From Bacteroidales bacterium (GTDB lineage: Bacteria; Bacteroidota; Bacteroidia; Bacteroidales; UBA932), in NCBI GenBank assembly GCA_017958765.1, contig JAGDBY010000092.1:1-5179 (forward strand): a stretch of 5,179 nt of DNA. The letters are read 5' to 3'. Shown here in pieces: positions 1-5,179 of the stretch; position 1 is the first letter of the stretch; each line of letters opens with the position of its first letter. Below the pieces are notes generated by a model. It had not been told where the DNA came from, did not search any database, and worked only from the letters and a program-made list of their open reading frames with translations. The position numbers and the translations under genes were made by a program.

Positions 1-1
1 A

Positions 2-805
2 AACGGGAAAAACAGCGAGAATGTCCCCCACTATTACTATTTCTCCCCAAAGACGGAAGCTTTTCAGGAAGCCACGCTGTATACCGGCATAGCGCACAGC
101 ATTCTTCACGAATTTATAGAGCATTTCAAAAAGAATCCTGATTCTAAAGCCAGAATCTTCATTGCTTCCAAGGCCGGCGCCAAACACCTGACATATTCTT
201 ACAACGGAGAAACTATTCTTGACCTGCTTAAGCAACTTAAGGGAAAGGTCCAGTTCAACACAAGCGTCTCTATTATGCCTACTGAGTTCAGAGACATTCT
301 GGAACCTTTTGCCGCACCTATTTCTGAGCGGCTTGCTGCGGTAAAATTATGTCAGGACAATCTGATTCCTGCAAATTCCGCTCTAGTTCAGCCGATAATA
401 ACCCCTTACCTTACCGACAATCATATCAAAGAGTTTTTTGATATGCTCCACAATGCCGGTATTGTCAATTACAAGCCGGAGTTTCTCACCGCCTGCGTTG
501 AGAATCTTTCTATGCTCGGGCAGTACTTAGGGTACTTTGACAAAGCCTTGGAGAAACAGCTGTATGAGGATTACCTTCGACCGGAGAATGCAGACCACAG
601 GAAGCAACGCGGCCGTACCGCCCCTTCCCGTGAGTTGAGTATTGCCAATATCCGTAAGATGATGGCCTACACAGATACCCTGGGAATGAGCATAAGCATC
701 TGCTACTGGGTACGTATGCAGCTTGGTATAACCCCGGAAATGATTCCTATTATCAATAGAAACGGGTTTCAATGCCTTGGATACCAAAGCAAACTGTTTA
801 AATAA
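2..805 (+). CDS. Radical SAM protein, spore photoproduct lyase (SPL)-like group, 5'-truncated by the window edge
   Basis: The frame is open from the first bases of the window to TAA at 803-805, giving 267 visible residues. The first in-frame ATG (275) lies inside conserved sequence, so the true start is upstream and this is a C-terminal fragment. What is visible fits the second half of a radical SAM barrel of the SPL-like type: FSPKTEAFQ at visible residues 14-22 (compare the SPL-type 'tDpfqp' strand), a strand ending in ASKAG (55-59, where relatives have TKS), strand VQFNTSVS (83-90), then ISERL (107-111), QPIITPYLTD (130-139) and AGI (152-154), which match the usual 'eRl..l..l..aGi.....l.PiiPglnD' progression. 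The CxxxCxxC cluster loop would be upstream and cannot be checked. The C-terminal tail carries CYWVRMQLGI (234-243). The substrate is unknown. DNA-lesion repair is unlikely given the operon; small-molecule or sugar chemistry is inferred. The stop overlaps the next gene's start (TAATG). Confidence 0.7.
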   Translation, partial: NGKNSENVPHYYYFSPKTEAFQEATLYTGIAHSILHEFIEHFKKNPDSKARIFIASKAGAKHLTYSYNGETILDLLKQLKGKVQFNTSVSIMPTEFRDILEPFAAPISERLAAVKLCQDNLIPANSALVQPIITPYLTDNHIKEFFDMLHNAGIVNYKPEFLTACVENLSMLGQYLGYFDKALEKQLYEDYLRPENADHRKQRGRTAPSRELSIANIRKMMAYTDTLGMSISICYWVRMQLGITPEMIPIINRNGFQCLGYQSKLFK

Positions 806-1968
806 TGTACAGGGATTTAGCATCCTACTACCTCCGCTGGTATCACGAGAAGCCGATGGTGATTTGTTCATCACGGCGTGATGAGCTACGCACGCTGCAC
901 ACCATTTTGATGAAGTGCATCTCCCATTTTATTTCACACTGGAGAGACTATCTGCAATTGGGAGAGAAAGAGACTGCTATTCTCGAAGAACAGAGTCTCT
1001 TCCCTTTCAGGGCCGGCACATTTCGTCCCGACTACCTTGTAGAACAGGATAATTCTCTGAGACTCTGCGAGATTACTTCAAGATTCTTTGCCCACGGCAT
1101 TTTTATGTCGCAGTTTTCACATTTGTTTGCCGAACGCTTTATGTCCCGATTCCCCAACGAAATATGGGAAGATTCTTTTGACAGAATGATGGATAAAATG
1201 CTCGCTATAACGGAAGGACGCAAGCGTATCTTTGTGTTCAAAAGTGCGGACAAGACCGGCGAGATAGCATTGTATAAAAAGTTTTACGAAGGTCACGGAT
1301 ACACCGTCACCATCCTGGAGACTGCAGAGATCGAAGCTTCCTCAGACGACTGGGCTCAGAGCGACGCTTTTTTGATAAGCGCTCTGAATCAAAAAGATAT
1401 ATTATCTTTATCAGAGAAGACTCTGCGCAAGATGATGGAGAGAGGGATGTACAGTGACTTTAGAAACATTTTTCTGATTCACGACAAACGGTTCCTTTCT
1501 CTGTGGTTCAACGACCGCTTTACGGGGGAATGCCTGACTGAGAATGAGACTCTGTTTCTCAGACAGCATTCTATACCTACCTTCACCTGTGAAGATTCTC
1601 CGGAGACGGTAAAAAAGGCCCTGGAGGATAAAAACGGATATATTGTCAAGCCGGCAATATTGGGAAAAAGCGAAGGAGTCTATGCCGGACCTCTCACCGA
1701 CGACGCTACTTGGAGAAAAGTCCTGTCAGAGGCAGAAGGATATGTGATTCAGCCGTTTATAACACAAAAGAAATATCCTACTGTCTGGGAGGGCACCCTT
1801 TATGAAGATTACATCTGCGGAATGATGCTCTGTGTGGATGACTTATACTATGATTCAGGCTTTTTCAGAGCCTCAAGCCTCCCTGTGACCAATATAGGGG
1901 ATGACCGAAAAATAGCCGTCATTCACAGCGACTCATCTGCAATATTGCCGTACTGCGACACACTATGA
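805..1968 (+). CDS. Divergent ATP-grasp-type ligase (glutathionylspermidine synthase / permuted ATP-grasp-like)
   Basis: This 387-residue cytosolic protein has no signal peptide or membrane segment. Visible motifs in order are: RPD at 74-76; CEITSRF at 88-94, like the 'EiN.R' strand of permuted ATP-grasp enzymes; a Rossmann-like stretch RIFVFK...GYTVTIL at 141-171; IHDKRFLS at 225-232; a likely nucleotide-binding lysine in VKP (281-283); a flexible glycine loop GKSEGVYAG (287-295); YVIQPF (313-318), the strand that usually contacts adenine; and FRASSLPVTN (354-363), resembling the terminal 'yRaS...vN' metal and phosphate motif. Known members join a carboxylate to an amine through an acyl-phosphate at the cost of ATP, so an amide- or peptide-forming ligase is the best guess. 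The substrate is not evident. The ATG at 805 shares a base with the upstream TAA, and the stop overlaps the next start as ATGA, so translation is probably coupled on both sides. I see no Shine-Dalgarno sequence. Fold assignment is moderately secure; the exact family is not. Confidence 0.6.
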   Translation: MYRDLASYYLRWYHEKPMVICSSRRDELRTLHTILMKCISHFISHWRDYLQLGEKETAILEEQSLFPFRAGTFRPDYLVEQDNSLRLCEITSRFFAHGIFMSQFSHLFAERFMSRFPNEIWEDSFDRMMDKMLAITEGRKRIFVFKSADKTGEIALYKKFYEGHGYTVTILETAEIEASSDDWAQSDAFLISALNQKDILSLSEKTLRKMMERGMYSDFRNIFLIHDKRFLSLWFNDRFTGECLTENETLFLRQHSIPTFTCEDSPETVKKALEDKNGYIVKPAILGKSEGVYAGPLTDDATWRKVLSEAEGYVIQPFITQKKYPTVWEGTLYEDYICGMMLCVDDLYYDSGFFRASSLPVTNIGDDRKIAVIHSDSSAILPYCDTL

Positions 1969-2663
1969 TACTAAGCGCAAATCAGCCCTATTTTCTACCC
2001 TACTTTCCGTATTGGCAACTCATTGACTGTGCTGATATGTACCTAATTGCGGATTATTACTCGTATATCAAAAAGCATTGGATTACAAGGAACTACATTC
2101 TCGTAAAAGATAAACCGATAAGGCTGGGGCTTACAGTCCGGAACGCCAGCTTTCACAGAACAATCAAAGACACCTTCCTGCTGCCGCCCTTCAGGGAGAA
2201 CCTTGCAAAGACCGTCAGAATGGCTTACCACTCCGCCCCTTTTTTTGAGGATGGCTACAAATTGTTTGAGAAAATAACTTCGTATGAGAATGACAACCTC
2301 TGCGACTTTCTATCATTTTCAATCAAGGAGGTCTGCTCATATCTCGGCATTACTACCAAGATAGGCTACACCTCTGATTTTGAGGGAAATAATCTTTTGA
2401 AGAAGGAACAGCGCATCTATGATTTCTGCAAAAGAGCCGGCGCTGACACTTACGTGAACGCCATCGGCGGACAGGATATCTACAGCTTTGAAGATTTTGC
2501 AAAACACGGCATCCGGCTCAGATTCCTCAGAAGCACCGTCGAGCCTTACAAACAGTTTTGGAATCCGTTTGTCAGCAATCTCTCCGTCATCGATGCTATC
2601 ATGTTCTGCTCTAAAGAACAGCTCAGTAAAATGTTGTCCCAAAGAACTTTCATAGATGAATAA
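1965..2663 (+). CDS. WbqC family protein
   Basis: This 232-residue protein, about the usual length for the family, starts almost directly with the WbqC hallmark: QPYFLPYFPYWQLI at residues 7-20 corresponds to the family's 'QP.YlPw.GYf..i'. The second block, DCADMYLIAD followed by KKHWITRN (residues 21-43), matches 'sD.fv..D.vqy.k..w.nRN'. Further hallmarks are YVNAIGGQDIY (163-173; compare 'Y.n..GG..lY') and NLSVIDAIMFC (205-215; compare 'LSiiD.lf'). It has no signal peptide or transmembrane helix, so it should be cytoplasmic. WbqC proteins occur in O-antigen and other glycan clusters and frequently neighbour aminotransferases, but I know of no firmly established reaction. Acyl transfer to an amino sugar is a reasonable guess, and the aminotransferase two genes downstream fits it. 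The ATG at 1965 overlaps the upstream TGA (ATGA), and starting there places the QP motif at the expected distance from the N terminus. Confidence 0.88.
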   Translation: MILSANQPYFLPYFPYWQLIDCADMYLIADYYSYIKKHWITRNYILVKDKPIRLGLTVRNASFHRTIKDTFLLPPFRENLAKTVRMAYHSAPFFEDGYKLFEKITSYENDNLCDFLSFSIKEVCSYLGITTKIGYTSDFEGNNLLKKEQRIYDFCKRAGADTYVNAIGGQDIYSFEDFAKHGIRLRFLRSTVEPYKQFWNPFVSNLSVIDAIMFCSKEQLSKMLSQRTFIDE

Positions 2664-3564
2664 CATTGTCGTCACCATTATTTGTCTCACCTATAATCAC
2701 GAGAACTGGATCCGTGACGCCCTTGACGGGTTCGTCCGCCAGGAAGCCCCTTTCAACTATGAGGTGCTTGTACACGATGACGCCTCAACCGACACCACCC
2801 CGAGGATTATTGCAGAATACGCATCAGCATACCCTGACGTCATCATTCCTTTCTATGAGAAAGAGAATCAGATGTCGGCAGGAAAAGTCATCTCCAGGGA
2901 CATTCTGTTCCCGCATATCCGCGGCAAATACGTGGCTCTGTGTGAAGGAGACGACTACTGGACGGATTATCATAAGCTTAAAAAACAGGTTGAAGCTCTG
3001 GAGAATCATCCCGATACCGATATCTGCGCTCATACTGTTTTGAGAATCGGACGAAACGGACTCCGCACATATGTTGCCCCGTCCCTTCACGATACCGTTA
3101 TCCCTGCAAAGAATGTGATCCTGGGAGGAGGTGCCTTCGTAGCGACCTGCTCACTGATGTGTCGCAGAGAGACTTATATGAGAGAGACACCTTTCAGAAA
3201 AGCTGTATTCAATGACTATTCTCTGCAGATTCAGGGGTCTCTGAGAGGAGGAATGCTGTTCTTGAAAGATTGCATGAGCGTTTACAGACAAGGTCTTCCG
3301 GCATCCTGGACCCGCGGATACCACGGTCAGAAACGAATCGAGTTCAGAAAGAAAGACCGTCTGATGTTGGATGCGCTGGACGAATATACAGAGGGCCGTT
3401 ATTCCAAGGTAATTCAGTTGAGAAGGAGGCTCTACGACTCCGATGACCTGATCACCGAACACAAGTACCTGTCGCTTCTCAAACCGTCTGAAATTAAGGT
3501 AACTTGGCATCAATTACGCAGAACTTTTGTTAAATTGCGAAACTCTATACTGATAAGACCATGA
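2656..3564 (+). CDS. Family 2 (GT-A fold) glycosyltransferase
   Basis: The 302-residue protein opens with the standard GT2 nucleotide-sugar-binding domain: VTIICLTYNHENWI (residues 6-19), YEVLVHDDASTDTT (35-48, where D41 and D42 would contact the nucleotide), and ALCEGDDYW (94-102), whose D99-D100 is the DXD-like metal site. NDYSL (186-190) and the later VYRQG (209-213) occupy the positions of the acceptor and catalytic region in this group. The EGDDYW form is common in bacterial surface-polysaccharide transferases. There are no transmembrane helices, so it should act at the inner face of the cytoplasmic membrane on a lipid-linked acceptor; donor and acceptor cannot be read from the sequence. 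The basic C-terminal tail (about 281-302) could aid membrane contact. The ATG lies 8 bases inside the end of the WbqC gene, and the stop overlaps the aminotransferase start as ATGA. An alternative reading of 2666-3043 in another frame is a shadow. Confidence 0.92.
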   Translation: MNNIVVTIICLTYNHENWIRDALDGFVRQEAPFNYEVLVHDDASTDTTPRIIAEYASAYPDVIIPFYEKENQMSAGKVISRDILFPHIRGKYVALCEGDDYWTDYHKLKKQVEALENHPDTDICAHTVLRIGRNGLRTYVAPSLHDTVIPAKNVILGGGAFVATCSLMCRRETYMRETPFRKAVFNDYSLQIQGSLRGGMLFLKDCMSVYRQGLPASWTRGYHGQKRIEFRKKDRLMLDALDEYTEGRYSKVIQLRRRLYDSDDLITEHKYLSLLKPSEIKVTWHQLRRTFVKLRNSILIRP

Positions 3565-4646
3565 AAACTAGAGTTAACAGAGCGTTCCTACCCCCTTTTG
3601 AAGAGTATTGCAATGAGATCAAAGACCTCTGGGACTCTCATTTTATAACCAATATGGGGCAGAAACATGAGAGCCTCCGGACTGCTTTGGAAGCATATCT
3701 GCAAGTGCCTCACGTTACTCTTTTTTCACACGGCCATTCAGCGCTGGAGTCTGCTCTGAGAGTTTTCAACTTCCCTGAAGGGAGTCAAGTTATTACCACT
3801 CCTTTTACTTTCGTCTCCACAACCCACGCTATACAGAGAACTGGGCTGACTCCCGTATTCTGCGACGTTCTGCCTTCTGACGGCACTTTGGATCCGGCTA
3901 AGGCCGAAGAATTGATCACTGAGAAAACCGTCGCCATTCTCCCGGTACACGTCTACGGAAACGTATGTGACATCGCTTCCATTGAGAAACTGGCAGCAAA
4001 ATACGGCTTGAAAGTGATTTACGACGCGGCTCATGCCTTCGGAGTCAACTATCGCGGAGTGCCTGTAGTCAATTACGGTGACGCCTCCGTCCTCAGTTTC
4101 CACGCTACAAAAATATTCTCTACAATAGAAGGCGGCGCTGTGTGCTACAAAGATGACTCCTTAAAGCAGCTGTTGGACGATGACAAGAACTTCGGAATAC
4201 GCGATACTGAGACAACGGTATCAGCCGGAGGAAATGCCAAAATGAATGAGTTCCAGGCGGCTATGGGCCTTTGCAATTTAAGGTACATCGACCGTCAGAT
4301 AGAAGAACGGAGCAGATTGGCCTCTATGTATAGACAGCTGCTGCCCGACTATCTGGAATTCTTCGAAAAAAGGAAGGACTCGACAGACAATTTTGCCTAT
4401 ATGCCTGTTCTGTTTCCGAATCAAAAGATGAGGGACAAAGCTACGCTGCTCCTCTCTCAGAAAGGCATTGAAACAAGAAAGTATTTCTTCCCTCTTACCT
4501 CTTCTGTCTCTTGCTACAGTCATTTACAACAAAACACTTCTGTAGCCAAAGATTTGAGCGAAAGGGTACTTTGCCTACCTCTTTATAACGGATTGCAGGA
4601 TTCTGTCGTTGAATTAATCTGCAAAACTCTTCAGGGGATGAAGTAG
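3561..4646 (+). CDS. DegT/DnrJ/EryC1/StrS-family PLP-dependent sugar aminotransferase
   Basis: This 361-residue protein is close to the family's usual length. It shows the PLP fold in order: FITNMGQKHESL (28-39), the phosphate-binding turn SHGHSAL (56-62), ITTPFTFVSTTHAI (78-91), PVHVYGN (128-134), YDAAHAFGV (154-162, with D155 expected to pair with the PLP pyridine nitrogen), SFHATKIFST (179-188, with K184 as the Schiff-base lysine), EGGAV (190-194) and NAKMNEFQAAMG (225-236). Members transfer an amino group, usually from glutamate, to a keto group on a nucleotide-linked deoxy sugar. The wording is closest to the group annotated as dTDP-4-amino-4,6-dideoxyglucose-forming (VioA-type) enzymes, but specificity cannot be settled by eye. 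No 4,6-dehydratase or thymidylyltransferase gene lies in the window, so the keto-sugar must be made from genes elsewhere. It starts at the ATGA overlap with the glycosyltransferase and ends at TAG, where such proteins normally end. It is the last gene of the coupled block. Confidence 0.93.
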   Translation: MKTRVNRAFLPPFEEYCNEIKDLWDSHFITNMGQKHESLRTALEAYLQVPHVTLFSHGHSALESALRVFNFPEGSQVITTPFTFVSTTHAIQRTGLTPVFCDVLPSDGTLDPAKAEELITEKTVAILPVHVYGNVCDIASIEKLAAKYGLKVIYDAAHAFGVNYRGVPVVNYGDASVLSFHATKIFSTIEGGAVCYKDDSLKQLLDDDKNFGIRDTETTVSAGGNAKMNEFQAAMGLCNLRYIDRQIEERSRLASMYRQLLPDYLEFFEKRKDSTDNFAYMPVLFPNQKMRDKATLLLSQKGIETRKYFFPLTSSVSCYSHLQQNTSVAKDLSERVLCLPLYNGLQDSVVELICKTLQGMK

Positions 4647-4785
4647 GCCGGATGCAACAAATTCCTATGTTCTCGCATCTTATCTAAAAAATCTTTCACT
4701 GGCGGGACGTATTTAATCTATCTGTGTGTTATACAAGTGAAAGTTGATTGCCTAGTAATTATCGTTTGGACTTAACTAATCCTGG
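4647..4785. other. Intergenic region between the coupled operon and the sigma factor gene
   Basis: This 139-base, mostly AT-rich gap separates the end of the aminotransferase gene from the GTG of the sigma factor. It is the only non-coding stretch in the window and should hold the operon's 3' end and any promoter for the sigma gene. I see no GC-rich hairpin followed by a T-run, so no intrinsic terminator is called. A TTTG at 4765-4768 preceded by TA at 4760-4761 only loosely resembles the Bacteroides -7 element (TAnnTTTG), and no correctly spaced -33 TTTG is present. The frame after the aminotransferase stop stays open to TAA at 4773, but its translation is cysteine-rich and low in protein character, so it looks like chance. 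Confidence 0.6.
4693..4743. repeat. 8-base perfect inverted repeat (possible hairpin)
   Basis: CTTTCACT at 4693-4700 is the exact reverse complement of AGTGAAAG at 4736-4743, with 35 bases between. Two more pairings could extend the structure: GTAT (4709-4712) with ATAC (4731-4734) inside it, and AATC (4690-4693) with GATT (4746-4749) outside it if GTT is bulged. It is not followed by a T-tract, so it does not look like a standard terminator. It could be an RNA structure at the operon's 3' end, an operator-like palindrome upstream of the sigma gene, or chance. Confidence 0.3.
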
Positions 4786-5145
4786 GTGTACAATAATCTA
4801 AGCGAGCAGGAGTTGATACAGGCCTGCTGCAAAAAAGACAAACTTGCTGAAGGTGAGCTGTATAGTCGATATGCGGCCAAGATTTTTACAATCTGTAAGC
4901 GATACACCGGAAATATTGAGGAAGCGCAGGATTTGATGCAGGAGTCTCTTTTGCAAGCACTGAACAAACTCCATACTTTCAACTATAAAGGAGAGGGCTC
5001 TCTCTATGGTTGGATAAAGAAAATTGCCATCAACAAGGCAATTAACCTTAATACAAGACACCGTTGGAGAATGGTACCTACTGATTTCAGGTTTAATAAT
5101 TCTATCCCTGAGCCCGCTCCGGAAGAGATTGACTTGATTCCGTAG
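4786..5145 (+). CDS. ECF-type RNA polymerase sigma factor, sigma region 2 only (interrupted by in-frame TAG)
   Basis: The frame starts at GTG 4786; TAA at 4777-4779 blocks any earlier start and the first in-frame ATG (4936) is far too internal. Residues 5-12 (LSEQELIQ) match where ECF sigma factors normally begin. Region 2 follows: AEGELYSRYAAKIFTICKRY (21-40), EEAQDLMQESLLQAL (45-59, region 2.2, core RNA polymerase binding) and GEGSLYGWIKKIAINKAIN (69-87, regions 2.3-2.4, -10 recognition). The product ends at residue 119, at TAG 5143-5145, while the family is normally about 160-200 residues and needs region 4 for -35 binding. The frame after the TAG reads ETLLKIISTLP to the window edge, which resembles the usual start of region 4 ('eLL..I..LP'). 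This is therefore probably a once full-length sigma gene broken by a nonsense change (CAG or TGG to TAG would be a single step) or by a sequence error. The family call is strong; functionality is doubtful. The target regulon and any anti-sigma partner lie outside the window. Confidence 0.8.
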   Translation: MYNNLSEQELIQACCKKDKLAEGELYSRYAAKIFTICKRYTGNIEEAQDLMQESLLQALNKLHTFNYKGEGSLYGWIKKIAINKAINLNTRHRWRMVPTDFRFNNSIPEPAPEEIDLIP

Positions 5146-5179
5146 GAAACCCTGCTGAAAATTATATCTACCCTACCCG
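5146..5179 (+). pseudogene. Continuation of the ECF sigma factor frame beyond the TAG (start of sigma region 4, cut by the window edge)
   Basis: Eleven codons in the same frame as the upstream sigma gene read ETLLKIISTLP, with no frameshift. In ECF sigma factors the linker after region 2 is typically followed by a helix of the form 'LL..I..LP' that opens region 4, so this piece looks like the natural continuation of the protein. Only 34 bases are visible, so whether the frame stays open and contains the helix-turn-helix cannot be seen. Confidence 0.5.

Noticed and set aside
2666..3043. A second plus-strand open frame of 125 codons inside the glycosyltransferase gene
   Set aside because: It lies wholly inside strongly conserved GT2 sequence in another frame and its translation shows no recognisable motif; it is a shadow.
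3726..3746. Altered phosphate-binding turn (HGHSAL instead of the common GT.AL) in the aminotransferase
   Set aside because: A GH.AL form is familiar in the DegT subgroup with PFTF and SFHATK motifs, and all other catalytic residues are present, so this is a subgroup feature rather than a defect.
3738..4103. Antisense open frames of about 60-120 codons opposite all the genes
   Set aside because: Each is opposite a gene with clear family motifs, has no promoter or homology signal, and is of a length expected by chance on the reverse strand of coding DNA.
4760..4768. Bacteroides-type -7 promoter element before the sigma gene
   Set aside because: The spacing between TA and TTTG is three bases instead of two, and no -33 TTTG lies at the expected distance. 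The match is too weak to call.
4647..4775. Possible intrinsic terminator after the aminotransferase gene
   Set aside because: No stable GC-rich stem followed by a T-run is present; the only inverted repeat is AT-rich, has a 35-base loop, and lacks the T-tract.
4644..5145. Reassignment of TAG to a sense codon throughout the genome, suggested by the amber codon in the sigma gene
   Set aside because: The aminotransferase gene also ends in TAG, exactly where its family normally ends, and the 42 codons that follow do not look like protein. TAG therefore seems to act as a true stop here.
1..5179. CRISPR array, insertion sequence, tRNA or phage defence system
   Set aside because: No regularly spaced repeats, transposase motifs, tRNA-like folds or defence-protein domains were seen; the genes are metabolic, glycan-related and regulatory.

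Overview
The window most likely comes from a Bacteroidota (Bacteroidales-like) genome, possibly a gut-associated or uncultured member. This is inferred from three things: no clear Shine-Dalgarno sequence in front of the start codons, moderate base composition, and an ECF sigma factor whose wording matches the ECF sigma factors common in that phylum. No rRNA, tRNA or species-specific marker is present, so the assignment is tentative.

Positions 2-4646 hold five plus-strand genes packed head to tail. They are the C-terminal part of a radical SAM protein (start lies upstream of the window), a divergent ATP-grasp-type ligase, a WbqC-family protein, a family-2 glycosyltransferase and a DegT/StrS-family PLP aminotransferase. 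All four junctions overlap (TAATG at 805, ATGA at 1965, 8 bases at 2656-2663, ATGA at 3561). The block therefore reads as one translationally coupled operon with no room for internal promoters. The last three genes are typical of O-antigen, capsule or glycoconjugate loci: the aminotransferase would make a 4-amino (or 3-amino) deoxy nucleotide sugar, the glycosyltransferase would transfer a sugar, and WbqC proteins often sit beside such enzymes. The radical SAM protein and the ATP-grasp ligase are not standard parts of such loci. They suggest that an unusual building block, for example an amino-acid- or carboxylate-derived group joined through an amide bond, is made and attached to a sugar. That pathway is inference.

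Positions 4647-4785 are a 139-base gap without a recognisable gene. It contains an 8-base perfect inverted repeat and no convincing intrinsic terminator.

Positions 4786-5145 encode the N-terminal (sigma region 2) half of an ECF sigma factor from a GTG start. The frame meets an in-frame TAG at 5143-5145. The next 11 codons, up to the window edge, continue with a sequence that looks like the start of sigma region 4. The gene is therefore either broken by a nonsense mutation, affected by a sequence error, or read through.
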